Part shown: positions 14,980 through 22,362 of the stretch, piece by piece
Position numbering within the stretch: position 1 is the stretch's first letter
Layout: each line of letters begins with the position of its first letter
NCBI GenBank assembly: GCA_027315115.1
Contig: DAHUYQ010000005.1
Coordinates: 1 to 36,377, forward strand
DNA length: 36,377 nt
Direction: 5' to 3'
From: Solirubrobacterales bacterium
Lineage (GTDB): Bacteria > Actinomycetota > Thermoleophilia > Solirubrobacterales > Solirubrobacteraceae
Notes under the pieces: generated by a model
Told to the model about the DNA's origin: nothing
What the model saw: only the letters and a program-made list of their open reading frames with translations
Database searches by the model: none
Made by a program: the position numbers and the translations under genes

Positions 14980-15261
14980 ATGCTGCGTCGTTGGGAGGTT
15001 CGCCTCGGCGGCGAGCTTGCGGAATCGAGGACGGCCTGCGACGCAGAGGACGAGCGCGTCGAACTCGCGCTCGATGCGTTCAAGCTAGGACTCGAACGTG
15101 ATCCGTTCAGATACTCCGACCCCTTCGCAACCGACTCGCGCAGGGTGATGCAGGCCCGCGACGACTACGCAGGCGTGATGTTCACGGCATACGCCGTGCT
15201 CTATGACGAGTGCGTAGCGGAACTGAAGTGGATCGAGGCGCATCCGCTTGACCCAGGCTGA
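14980..15261 (+). CDS. Putative toxin partner of the Panacea antitoxin
   Basis: A 93-residue protein starting at the ATG at 14980, behind a GGGGG site and 6 bp after the Panacea gene. The sequence has a helical first half, then DPFRYSDPFATDSRRVMQAR, an Asp-Tyr-Ala-Gly turn, and hydrophobic strands FTAYAVLYDECVAELKWIEA. That order of helices followed by a beta-sheet half, with the Y-x-V and L-x-WIE strands, is reminiscent of the small RelE/ParE toxin fold, but no catalytic motif is certain. The toxin call rests mainly on its position next to a Panacea gene. Confidence 0.6.
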   Translation: MLRRWEVRLGGELAESRTACDAEDERVELALDAFKLGLERDPFRYSDPFATDSRRVMQARDDYAGVMFTAYAVLYDECVAELKWIEAHPLDPG

Positions 15262-15469
15262 GACCCGAGCGGGCCGAGGTCATCGAGCCGCCACAGAGCG
15301 GGGATGCCCAAAGCAGCTCGCCGCAGCGGAGCACGATCCCGTCGGCCGGTAGCGTCTTGACCGCCGCCACGGCACCCGAACTGAGCATGCGCTCCAGACC
15401 TGCAAGCTCTCGCTCGCGCTTGAGCACCAGGCGGACGACCTGCCGCTGCGTCTCGTGATCGCTCTCCAC
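15182..15469 (-). CDS. Coding-like fragment, unrecognised
   Basis: This minus-strand frame is open from about 15536 and uses GC-rich third positions typical of real genes here (HETQRQVVRLVLKRERELAG and VAAVKTLPADGIVLRCGELL). The only start found is the GTG at 15469. The last 27 residues overlap the 3' end of the putative toxin on the other strand and look less natural, as if the original gene had been cut there. A TTGACA lies on this strand at 15542-15537 without a clear -10 box. It could be a short gene or the remnant of a longer one; no function is proposed. Otherwise 15262-15649 holds only the next gene's promoter. Confidence 0.28.
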   Translation of the reverse strand: MESDHETQRQVVRLVLKRERELAGLERMLSSGAVAAVKTLPADGIVLRCGELLWASPLCGGSMTSARSGLSLGQADAPRSTSVPLRTRHRARRMP

Positions 15470-15612
15470 GGCACGCAGCAGTGTAGGCCGGGTCGCCAGC
15501 GCCGCGAGGCCTTCTAGCGCCCGATAATCTACGTTATGTCAACCACGACGGGAGAGCCGGCAACTTTGCGCGGCGCCCAGCCCTCCGTCGCTCCCGGATG
15601 CCCGTGCCCTGC

Positions 15613-15640
15613 TTGCGATCCCAGGATCGCGTAGTAGCAT
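15613..15640 (+). promoter_or_regulatory. Promoter of the 15650 membrane protein gene
   Basis: -35 TTGCGA (15613-15618), 16-nt spacer, -10 TAGCAT (15635-15640), then 9 nt to the ATG at 15650. Confidence 0.5.
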
Positions 15641-15649
15641 CGGCTAGGG

Positions 15650-15958
15650 ATGTCGCCATGGGTGCTGCTGTTCATCGTGGCTGCCGCGAAGATCCCAATC
15701 GTGGCGCTGATGTTGTGGTGGCCGTTTCGGTCAGATGCGAGTCTGATGCCTGATGACGAGGATGCGGACGGCTCCTCGGATGGCTCGTCGGACGGTGGCG
15801 ATGGCGGCACCAAGGCTCCGCCCACCCGGCCGCATGAGCCGCATCCGCGTGGGCCTTTGGGATGGCCCCGGCGACGCGGACCGCACGGCGGCTCGCCGGC
15901 CTCGCCGCAGCGCGTGCGGCGGCCGCTGCGGCGGCTGCGGCCGCGCGTTATGCGCTAG
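15650..15958 (+). CDS. Small membrane-anchored protein with acidic linker and basic tail
   Basis: A 102-residue protein. Residues 4-25 form one hydrophobic helix (WVLLFIVAAAKIPIVALMLW). An acidic Asp/Ser/Gly stretch follows (PDDEDADGSSDGSSDGGDGG), then a Pro/Arg-rich basic C terminus (about 65-102). The promoter 9 nt upstream supports the ATG at 15650. It ends 4 nt into the convergent membrane protein gene at 15955. No family is recognised. It is probably a small envelope protein with its tail in the cytoplasm. Confidence 0.55.
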   Translation: MSPWVLLFIVAAAKIPIVALMLWWPFRSDASLMPDDEDADGSSDGSSDGGDGGTKAPPTRPHEPHPRGPLGWPRRRGPHGGSPASPQRVRRPLRRLRPRVMR

Positions 15959-16488
15959 CGCGGACGGTTGCGCTTGCGCTGCTGCTTGACGGACTTCGCC
16001 TTGGCGCGGCGCTTGCGAAGCTGATCTGGGCTCATCCGCGTCGAGGCGCCGGCAAGCGCGCCCTCGGGCACCGGAGCGTTGCGACGGGCGTCGCGGACGA
16101 TGAAGACCGCGATGGCGGCGATCAGGATCGCGGCGCCGCCCATGCCGAAGATGACCGGCGTCGACCCGAGACCGCTGGCTTCTTCCCGTTCTTCTCTGGC
16201 GTTGCCCGTCGTGCCTTTGGAGCTGGAGCCTTCTTCTTCGCCTTCTTCGCCGCCTTCTCCGGTCGAGGACCCCGTGCCGCCGCTTTCGAGCAGGCTGCTC
16301 CCGCCGGCCGCGGTGCTCCCGGTGCTGCCCGCAGTCCCACCGGTGGCGGCAGCGGTGCCCCCCGTGGTTTCCGTGGCGGCCGCGGTGCTCGCCGCCGGGG
16401 CCGCGGGCGAGGCGACCATGGCCGCCAGGGCGCAGGCGGCCAGCAGGCCGAGCAGCAGGCGACTCATGCGGCGGACCCTCGAAGACAC
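15955..16488 (-). CDS. Exported Ser/Thr/Gly-rich protein with C-terminal membrane anchor
   Basis: A 177-residue protein. It has an N-terminal signal peptide (RLLLGLLAACALAAMVASPA), a low-complexity Thr/Gly/Ser/Ala stretch, an acidic EEGEEEG segment, one transmembrane helix (VIFGMGGAAILIAAIAVFIV) and a basic cytoplasmic tail rich in Lys/Arg (KRRAKAKSVKQQRKRNRPR). The GTG at 16488 is chosen because a TTGCAC-N17-TATGCT promoter ends 7 nt before it; the ATG at 16500 lies inside that -10 box. The protein looks like a single-pass protein with a disordered extracellular part. The function is unknown. It is divergent from the gene at 16585. Confidence 0.68.
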   Translation of the reverse strand: MSSRVRRMSRLLLGLLAACALAAMVASPAAPAASTAAATETTGGTAAATGGTAGSTGSTAAGGSSLLESGGTGSSTGEGGEEGEEEGSSSKGTTGNAREEREEASGLGSTPVIFGMGGAAILIAAIAVFIVRDARRNAPVPEGALAGASTRMSPDQLRKRRAKAKSVKQQRKRNRPR

Positions 16489-16495
16489 AATCGCG

Positions 16496-16524
16496 AGCAT
16501 AGGCGAGGCTCCCCCACCGTGCAA
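16496..16524 (-). promoter_or_regulatory. Promoter of the exported Ser/Thr/Gly-rich protein gene
   Basis: On the minus strand: -35 TTGCAC (16524-16519), 17-nt spacer, -10 TATGCT (16501-16496), 7 nt before the GTG at 16488. The same -35 hexamer and spacing are used by the RES antitoxin promoter at 3102. Confidence 0.65.
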
Positions 16525-16584
16525 CCCGGCCTGTACGCGGGGGGACTCGCGATCCTTGCGCCGGCACCCTAGAATGGCCCCGCT

Positions 16585-17199
16585 ATGCCACCCAAGCAGC
16601 GGCAGGTCAAGATCGAGCAGCGCGGCGCCCTCGCGGCGATCCAGGCGCTGCAGCAGCGCTCCGACGAGGAGCTCGCGGCTGAGACGAAGCACAAGGCCGC
16701 CGCGCTCGCGATCCTGGGCGCCCGCGCCTCCGAGCGTTTCGACGCCGAGCAGGCGCGCGCGTATTTCCAGCGCGCGATCGCCGCTGCCCGGCCGCAGGAG
16801 CGGATGCAGATCAGGCGCATGGCCGACGCGTCCCTGGCGCTCGCCGAACGCCGCGCCGGGGATCTCAAGCAGGCCGTCGAGCGGCTGGGACAGACACCGC
16901 CGAGCGGACGCCAGATGCTCGCGCTACGCGCGATGGGCCTGCTGCTGCCTCCAAGCAGCGCCGGCGTCCTCGCCCGCGTCCGCGGCATCCTGCTGATCAT
17001 CCTGCTGATCGTCGTGCTGCTTGCGCTCGGCCTCGGGGTCGTCGAGCTGATCTCGCTTCCCTTCGGCGGGATCGGCGTGGCTCCAGGCGTGCTGCTCGGC
17101 TTGATCCTCGTGGCCATAGTGGTGGCGGTGCTGATCATGGTCGGCCGCCGGCGACGGGACAAGGCGCGCGCCACGGCCGGCGCCGGACCCGGCCGCTGA
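16585..17199 (+). CDS. Membrane protein with N-terminal helical (TPR-like) region
   Basis: A 204-residue protein. The first 130 residues are soluble, charged and helical, with TPR-like pairs such as RFDAEQARAYFQRAIAAARP and MADASLALAERRAGDLKQAV. Two strong transmembrane helices follow (RGILLIILLIVVLLALGLGV and APGVLLGLILVAIVVAVLIM), then a short basic tail. A TAGAAT -10 box at 16570-16575 lies 9 nt before the ATG. It is divergent from the exported protein at 16488, and their promoters share a 96-bp gap. I do not recognise a family. It could be a scaffold at the inner membrane face. Confidence 0.65.
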   Translation: MPPKQRQVKIEQRGALAAIQALQQRSDEELAAETKHKAAALAILGARASERFDAEQARAYFQRAIAAARPQERMQIRRMADASLALAERRAGDLKQAVERLGQTPPSGRQMLALRAMGLLLPPSSAGVLARVRGILLIILLIVVLLALGLGVVELISLPFGGIGVAPGVLLGLILVAIVVAVLIMVGRRRRDKARATAGAGPGR

Positions 17200-17259
17200 G
17201 CGCCGGGCCCGCCCGACCGTGCTGGAGGCCCTCCGAACGGACGCGGCGCCGCCCCGCTC

Positions 17260-18006
17260 TCAGCCGATCTGAACAGTCGCCTTGCTGATCACGATCGGCT
17301 CGGTCGGCTCGCTGTCTTCGCCGTAAGCGCCGACAGTGGTGCGCACGTGCGCGATCGCGTTGACGGTCTGCTCGCCGCCCACGACCTTGCCCAGCACCGC
17401 GTACTGCGGCGGCAGATCGATGTCTTTGCCGACGACGATGAAGAACTGGCTGCCCGCGGTGCCCGGCGGATCGGCCGGGTCCTTTGCCATCGCGACGGTG
17501 CCCTTCGTGTATCGCACTTTGCTGGGAGGTCGTTCTGTGACCGTGTACCCGGGTCCGCCGGAGCCGTTGCCCTTCGGGTCGCCTCCCTGGATCACGAAGC
17601 CGGCGACGACGCGGTGAAAGGTGAGGTTGTCGTAGAAGCCGATCTGCACCAGGTGCACGAACGAGGCCACGATGGTCGGAGCCTGTGCCGCGTCGAGCTT
17701 GATCTCTATGTCACCGCAGTTGGTCACCAGCCGCACCCGGTAGCTCTTGGACGGATCGATCTGCAGCTTCGGCCTGCTGAGGTTTTCTTCGTTGCGCGGT
17801 TCCGGCTGCTTGACCGAGTGGCAGACGCCGTCCTGCGACCGGGTCGAGGAGGCGGTGCTCTGCGTCGCGGACCGCGGCCGACTCGTCGCTCGCGCCACGT
17901 GCGATCTGCCGCATCCCGCCAGCGCGATCGTCGCTCCGGCGGCGCCGGCCAGCCCCATGCCCAGCAGGATGCCGCGGCGCAAGATGCTTTTCACAGGCAT
18001 GGACAC
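17260..18006 (-). CDS. Cyclophilin-type peptidyl-prolyl cis-trans isomerase, lipoprotein
   Basis: A 248-residue protein. It has a basic N terminus, a hydrophobic signal and a lipobox LAGC (TIALAGCGRS), so it should be lipid-anchored outside the cytoplasmic membrane. A Ser/Thr-rich linker leads to a cyclophilin domain with the catalytic FHRVVAGFVIQGGDPKGNG segment, the GSQFF motif and a conserved C-terminal VVGGEQTVNAI. It speeds proline isomerisation during folding of exported proteins. I use the GTG at 18006, because a TATCCT -10 box lies 6 nt upstream; the ATG at 18000 would remove only two residues. It is divergent from the lipid kinase gene. Confidence 0.9.
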   Translation of the reverse strand: MSMPVKSILRRGILLGMGLAGAAGATIALAGCGRSHVARATSRPRSATQSTASSTRSQDGVCHSVKQPEPRNEENLSRPKLQIDPSKSYRVRLVTNCGDIEIKLDAAQAPTIVASFVHLVQIGFYDNLTFHRVVAGFVIQGGDPKGNGSGGPGYTVTERPPSKVRYTKGTVAMAKDPADPPGTAGSQFFIVVGKDIDLPPQYAVLGKVVGGEQTVNAIAHVRTTVGAYGEDSEPTEPIVISKATVQIG

Positions 18007-18136
18007 CGGCGCAGGATAATGCCCGCGGAACGGTGTGACGACGCCTCTTCGCCGATTCTTAAGCGAAGCAAAATGCCCGCTTCGCACTTCCGCGGGCTCG
18101 GCGTCGATGTCTGCGGCCCAATACGCTTAGCCGGTC

Positions 18137-19033
18137 GTGAGCCGACCGATATGCCTGCTCGTCAACCCTGCGGCGGGCGGTGGTCGCGCGGGCCGCGCGG
18201 CCGATGGGGTGCTGCGCGAGCTGCGTGAGCGCCGCGGCCTGGTTGTCCACCAAGAGACCACACGCGATCTCGACCATGCGCGCGAGATCGCCGCGGGCTG
18301 CGCGCGCGAGCGCGAGATCGTCGCGGTGCTGGGCGGAGACGGCCTGATCGGCGCCGCCGCCGACGCCATGCGCGGCATTCCGGACGCGCTGGTCGGCATC
18401 CTGCCGGGCGGGCGCGGCAACGACCTGGCGCGCGTGCTCGGCATCCCGGCCGACCCGGTGGCGGCCTGCGAGGTGATCGCCGCGGGCCGGCAGGCGCCGC
18501 TGGATCTCGGCGAGATCGAGGGGCACGCCTTCGTGGGGATCGCCTCTGTCGGCTTCGACTCCGATGCCAACCGGATCGCCAACGAAGCCCCTTCGCGGCT
18601 GGGAGAGCTCGTCTATGCCTACGGCGCGCTGCGCGCCCTGATCGCCTGGCGGCCTGCGCGGTTCCGCATCCTGGTGGATGGCCAGGAGCGCCGTTTCAGT
18701 GGCTACAGCGTCGGCGCCTGCAACTCCAAGGCATACGGTGGAGGCATGTACGCAGCCCCCGACGCCGAGCTCGACGACGGGCTGCTCGACGTCGTATACC
18801 TGGAAGACGTCCCCAAGCTGCGGTTCCTCACGCGCATCCTGCCGAAGGTCTTCAAGGGCACCCACGTGCACGAGCCCACGGTCCACGTGCTGCGCGGCCG
18901 CGAAGTGGAGATCGAGGCCGACAGGGCGTTCACCGTCTACGCGGACGGCGATCCGATCGGCTGCCTGCCCGCGCGCATCAAGGCGCTTCCCGCGGCTGTG
19001 CAGGTGCTGGTCCCGGCCGCGAGCGACCGTTGA
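18137..19033 (+). CDS. Diacylglycerol kinase (DagK/YegS)-family lipid kinase
   Basis: A 298-residue protein with the catalytic-domain landmarks of the family: NPAAGGGRAG at the N terminus, the nucleotide-binding GGDG (LGGDGLIGAA) and LPGGRGNDLAR. The C-terminal beta domain carries GGMYAAPDAELDDGLLDV. It would phosphorylate a membrane lipid such as diacylglycerol using ATP. The start is the GTG at 18137, with a TACGCT -10 box 9 nt upstream. The stop overlaps the murT start (TTGA), so lipid kinase, murT and gatD form one operon linking lipid recycling to cell-wall assembly. Confidence 0.9.
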   Translation: MSRPICLLVNPAAGGGRAGRAADGVLRELRERRGLVVHQETTRDLDHAREIAAGCAREREIVAVLGGDGLIGAAADAMRGIPDALVGILPGGRGNDLARVLGIPADPVAACEVIAAGRQAPLDLGEIEGHAFVGIASVGFDSDANRIANEAPSRLGELVYAYGALRALIAWRPARFRILVDGQERRFSGYSVGACNSKAYGGGMYAAPDAELDDGLLDVVYLEDVPKLRFLTRILPKVFKGTHVHEPTVHVLRGREVEIEADRAFTVYADGDPIGCLPARIKALPAAVQVLVPAASDR

Positions 19034-20424
19034 GCGGCCTGCCCCTCCCCCCCTCCATGGCGCTGGCACGCGCGGCCGGAGCGCTCTCGCGGCTGCGTGG
19101 AGGTGGAGCCACGAGCGTCCCGGGCATCGTGCTTCGCAGGCTGCGGCCCGACGCGCTGCGCCTGCTCTCCTCACGTCTGAGCGCCGGCAGCGCGGTGATC
19201 TCGGCGACCAACGGCAAGACCACCACCGCCGCGATGGCCGCGGCGATCCTGCAGCGGCAGGGCACCCGGCTGGTGCACAACAGCGCCGGCGCGAACATGG
19301 AGGGCGGGATCGCCTCCAGCCTGCTGGAGGCCTCGCATTACCGGGGCGGCATCGACGGCGAGCTCGGCCTCTTCGAGGTCGACGAGGCGTGGCTTGCGTC
19401 GGTCTGCGAGCAGCTCCAGCCCAAGACGATCGTGCTCGCCAACCTCTTCAGGGATCAGCTCGACCGATACGGAGAGCTGGAGACGATCGCGGATCGATGG
19501 GAGCAGACGGTGCGCAGCGGGCCGGGCGCGCAGGCGCAGCTCGTGCTGAACGCCGACGACCCGCTGGTCGCCGACCTCGGCCGCGAGCGCGAGCGGGTGC
19601 TGTGCTTCGGCGTGCAGGACGATGCGGTCGCGCTGGCCGGAATGGCGCACGCCGCGGACGCGAAGCGCTGCCGCCGCTGCGGCGCCGCCTACGTCTTCGA
19701 CGCCGTCTACCTCGGACATCTGGGCCGCTACCACTGCCCCTCCTGCGGCCAGCGGCGCCCCGAGCCGTCGGTCTTCGCGACAGAGATAGAGCTGCGGGGC
19801 GTGCACAGCGCCGCCTTCACGCTCACCACGCCCGCCGGATCTGCGCGCGTGGAGCTGCCGCTCCCAGGCCTCTACAACGTCTACAACGCGCTCGCGGCCG
19901 CGGCGCTGGGCAGCGTGCTCGGCGCCGGCCCCGAGCAGATCGCACAGGCGCTCGCGGCCAGCAGGGCGGCGTTCGGTCGCGCCGAGACGGTGCAGGTGCG
20001 GGGCCGGCCGCTGCGCATCCTGCTGGTCAAGAACCCCGCCGGCGCCAACGAGGTGCTGCGCACCCTCGCCCTGGAGCCCGGTGAACACGACCTGCTCGCC
20101 ATCCTCAACGACAAGATCGCCGACGGCCGCGACGTCTCCTGGATCTGGGACGCCGACTTCGAGGCGCTGGGCGGCCGGCTGCGGCGCGTCACATGCGCCG
20201 GCACCCGAGCGCCGGAGATGGCGCTGCGGCTGAAGTACGCGGGAATCGAGAGCGACCGGATCGCGATCGTGCCGTCGATCGAGTCCGCGCTTGCCCAGGC
20301 GACCGCGGAGCTGCCGCGCGATGGCGGCGACCGGACGCTGTACGCGCTGCCGACCTACACCGCGATGCTGGAGCTGCGCGCCCTGCTGGTGGCGCGGGGC
20401 GAGGCCGACGGGCATTGGACATGA
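19030..20424 (+). CDS. murT: Lipid II isoglutaminyl synthase (glutamine-hydrolysing) subunit MurT
   Basis: A 464-residue Mur-ligase-like protein. The ATP-binding motif TNGKTTT lies at residues 60-66, and the central Mur ligase part has NLFRDQLDRYGE. A zinc ribbon (CRRCGAAY and YHCPSCG, about 215-240) is inserted, as in known MurT. The C-terminal domain contains LNDKIADGRDVSWIWD, typical of MurT. With GatD it amidates the D-glutamate of lipid II to D-isoglutamine. The start is the TTG overlapping the previous stop (19030-19033); an ATG at 19057 is an alternative. The stop overlaps gatD (ATGA). Confidence 0.95.
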   Translation: MSGLPLPPSMALARAAGALSRLRGGGATSVPGIVLRRLRPDALRLLSSRLSAGSAVISATNGKTTTAAMAAAILQRQGTRLVHNSAGANMEGGIASSLLEASHYRGGIDGELGLFEVDEAWLASVCEQLQPKTIVLANLFRDQLDRYGELETIADRWEQTVRSGPGAQAQLVLNADDPLVADLGRERERVLCFGVQDDAVALAGMAHAADAKRCRRCGAAYVFDAVYLGHLGRYHCPSCGQRRPEPSVFATEIELRGVHSAAFTLTTPAGSARVELPLPGLYNVYNALAAAALGSVLGAGPEQIAQALAASRAAFGRAETVQVRGRPLRILLVKNPAGANEVLRTLALEPGEHDLLAILNDKIADGRDVSWIWDADFEALGGRLRRVTCAGTRAPEMALRLKYAGIESDRIAIVPSIESALAQATAELPRDGGDRTLYALPTYTAMLELRALLVARGEADGHWT

Positions 20425-21161
20425 GCCGGCAACGCACATTGAGGATCTGCGCTCTCTATCCAGATCTGATGAACATCTACGCCGACCGCGGCAACCTGCT
20501 GATGCTGCGGATGCGCTGCCAGTGGCGCGGCATCGGCTTCCAGCTCATCGAGTCCGGCATCGGCGAGGAGCTTCGGCCCGGCAAGCACGACCTCATCTAC
20601 CTCGGCGGCGGCCAGGACCGCGACCAGCTTCTCTGCGCCGAGGACCTGGTGGGCGTCAAGGGGCAGGCGATGGCCGGCGCCGCCGAGCAGGGCACGCTGA
20701 TCCTCGGGGTGTGCGGCGGTTACCAGCTTCTCGGCGCCTCATACGAGCTCGGCCCCGCGCAGAGCATCCCAGGGCTCGGCCTGCTCGACGTGCGCACCGT
20801 GCGCGACCCCGGCCCGCGCCTGATCGGCAACGTCGCGATCGAGGTCGATCTCGGCGAGGGTCCAAAGGTGCTCGCCGGCTTCGAGAACCACGGTGGGCGC
20901 ACGCGCCTGGGCGCCGCTCAGGCTCCCCTCGGCAGGGTGCTCAAGGGACACGGCAACGACGGCGCAAGCGGTTTCGAGGGCGCACGCAGCGGCAACGTGA
21001 TCGGCACCTACCTGCACGGCCCGCTGCTGCCCAAGAACGCATGGTTCGCGGACTGGGTGATCGCGACCGCGCTGCGGATCGAGCCCTCCGAGCTGACCCC
21101 GCTGGACGACGAGCTGGAGCGGCAGGCGCACCAGAGCGCGCTGCGCGCCGCCGGGCTCTGA
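20421..21161 (+). CDS. gatD: Lipid II isoglutaminyl synthase glutamine amidotransferase subunit GatD
   Basis: A 246-residue class I glutaminase-like protein of the CobB/CobQ type. The catalytic Cys98 lies in LILGVCGGYQLLG and the catalytic His in GTYLHGPLLPKN (about residue 198). The N terminus (LYPDLMNIYADRGNLLMLR) is characteristic of GatD. It hydrolyses glutamine and channels ammonia to MurT. Its ATG overlaps the murT stop. The pair is standard in Gram-positive bacteria, including actinobacteria with amidated peptidoglycan. Confidence 0.95.
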   Translation: MSRQRTLRICALYPDLMNIYADRGNLLMLRMRCQWRGIGFQLIESGIGEELRPGKHDLIYLGGGQDRDQLLCAEDLVGVKGQAMAGAAEQGTLILGVCGGYQLLGASYELGPAQSIPGLGLLDVRTVRDPGPRLIGNVAIEVDLGEGPKVLAGFENHGGRTRLGAAQAPLGRVLKGHGNDGASGFEGARSGNVIGTYLHGPLLPKNAWFADWVIATALRIEPSELTPLDDELERQAHQSALRAAGL

Positions 21162-21179
21162 CATAGGATCGGCCCTCAG

Positions 21180-21506
21180 ATGGAGCTCTCCGAGTACCAG
21201 CGTCGCTCGCGCCGCACCGCCGAGTACCCGCGGGAGGCGTGGCTCGCCTATCCGGCGCTCGGCCTGGCCGGTGAGGCCGGCGAGGTCGCCGAGCACGCCA
21301 AGAAGGCGATCCGCGACGACGCGGGCACCGTCAGCGACCAGCGCCGCGCGGCGATGGCCAAGGAGCTCGGCGACGTGCTCTGGTACGTGGCGCAGATCGC
21401 CACGGAGCTGGGCCTCGATCTCGACCAGATCGCCGAAGGCAACCTGGAGAAGCTGCTCTCACGCCAGCAGCGCGGCGTGCTGTCGGGCAGCGGCGACGAT
21501 CGCTGA
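21180..21506 (+). CDS. MazG-like nucleotide pyrophosphohydrolase
   Basis: A 108-residue single-domain protein of the all-alpha NTP pyrophosphatase superfamily. The metal-binding motifs are GEAGEVAEHAKK (ExxE) and KELGDVLWYVAQIA (ExxxD). Such short MazG-like enzymes hydrolyse non-canonical or surplus nucleoside triphosphates to monophosphate and pyrophosphate. It starts 18 bp after gatD with its own TAGGAT -10-like box 10 nt upstream, so it may be read both with the operon and alone. Confidence 0.88.
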   Translation: MELSEYQRRSRRTAEYPREAWLAYPALGLAGEAGEVAEHAKKAIRDDAGTVSDQRRAAMAKELGDVLWYVAQIATELGLDLDQIAEGNLEKLLSRQQRGVLSGSGDDR

Positions 21507-21524
21507 AGCGCAGGCCCGGCGCGA

Positions 21525-21935
21525 TCATCCCTCGCTCGGGTCGAGCACCGGCAGATCCTCGAAGTAGCGCCTGTAGAAGCCGCGATCTCGCGTCAGGAGC
21601 CGGTCGGCGTTTGCGCTGGCGTGGGCGCCGATGAGAAAGTCCGCGATCATGCGGGTGCGTGCGCCGCCCGCACGACGGTATCGCTTCCATGCCGTTCCGG
21701 TGGCGAGTGAGGCTGAGACGTCCAGGGGCGAGAAGTCGATTCGCAGGCGCGAAAGCGCATTCTGGGCTGTGGTCGGATTCGGGAACGAGGCGCCGGTCTC
21801 GGCATAGACGATGTCGCACGCGATCACTCCGCCCTCATCGATGCAACGCCGCAGCGCGTCAGCCGAGCGTGCCCCGTATGTGGGATCGGCGCCGAAGACG
21901 TCGAGCAGCACGCTCGTGTCCACAGCCGTGATCAC
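21525..21935 (-). CDS. vapC: VapC-family PIN-domain ribonuclease toxin
   Basis: A 136-residue PIN domain protein. The acidic metal-binding residues are visible in AVDTSVLLDVFG (first Asp), CDIVYAETGASF (Glu), and MIADFLIGAHASANADRLLTRDRGFYRRYF (third and fourth Asp). VapC toxins cleave tRNA or rRNA. The GTG start overlaps the antitoxin stop (GTGA, 21932-21935), which is the usual vapBC layout. It converges on the MazG-like gene. Confidence 0.9.
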   Translation of the reverse strand: MITAVDTSVLLDVFGADPTYGARSADALRRCIDEGGVIACDIVYAETGASFPNPTTAQNALSRLRIDFSPLDVSASLATGTAWKRYRRAGGARTRMIADFLIGAHASANADRLLTRDRGFYRRYFEDLPVLDPSEG

Positions 21936-22192
21936 ACCGCGTCAGGCACTCCGCGCAGCGCGCGCATGGCGTCATCTGTGCTTTGCCCAAGCCGCAGGAC
22001 TCCGTACACGGCCTGAACTGGGTCGCGCTCTACGGCCTTGCTGATCACAAGGCGGCCGCGCTCCTCGCTGAACTCCAGCCTGTCGCCGGCTCTGATGCCA
22101 AGACGTTCGCGCAGCCGCTTTGGCACCGTGATCTGCCCCTTCTCGGACACGGTGCTGACACCCGCAGCCTGTATCTGGTCGGTAGGAATCAC
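21932..22192 (-). CDS. vapB: AbrB/MazE-family antitoxin (VapB)
   Basis: An 86-residue protein. The N-terminal SpoVT/AbrB swapped-hairpin domain reads VSEKGQITVPKRLRERLGIR followed by AGDRLEFSEERGRLVI. The C-terminal tail (about 50-86) should wrap around VapC. The GTG at 22192 is chosen since the frame further upstream passes through the promoter (TTGAGT-N17-TAGGAT). An inverted repeat lies between the -10 box and the start codon and is a likely autoregulatory operator. Length fits the family. Confidence 0.85.
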   Translation of the reverse strand: MIPTDQIQAAGVSTVSEKGQITVPKRLRERLGIRAGDRLEFSEERGRLVISKAVERDPVQAVYGVLRLGQSTDDAMRALRGVPDAV

Positions 22193-22210
22193 TGCGATAG
22201 AAATCCTACC
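22181..22210 (-). promoter_or_regulatory. Inverted-repeat operator candidate of vapBC
   Basis: GGTAGGA (22181-22187) and TCCTACC (22204-22210) form a perfect 7-bp inverted repeat with a 16-bp spacer. The outer arm covers the -10 box and the inner arm the first vapB codons. An AbrB-fold dimer would be a natural ligand. Confidence 0.55.
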
Positions 22211-22231
22211 ACCCAGAGTGTCCCGACTCAA
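22203..22231 (-). promoter_or_regulatory. vapBC promoter
   Basis: On the minus strand: -35 TTGAGT (22231-22226), 17-nt spacer, -10 TAGGAT (22208-22203), 10 nt before the GTG at 22192. Confidence 0.6.
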
Positions 22232-22362
22232 GCGATCCCCAACACACCGAGCGCACTCCGGGGCCTGCGCCCGCGCCGCCTGGTTGATACTGGTTCAAAG
22301 CGCTACTGAAGCGTGGTCCAAAGCGCGAACCGCCCCACCGCGCGCCGGGCCCGCAACCCCGC

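Noticed and set aside
17200..17259. Terminator between the membrane protein gene and the cyclophilin gene
   Set aside because: Only short GC palindromes such as GGAGGCCCTCC with no T-tract; not enough to call a terminator.
22292..22326. GGTTCAAAGCGC and GGTCCAAAGCGC, possible tRNA T-arm or repeat
   Set aside because: No acceptor, D or anticodon stems can be built around them. They are only a near-direct repeat in the gap after hflX.
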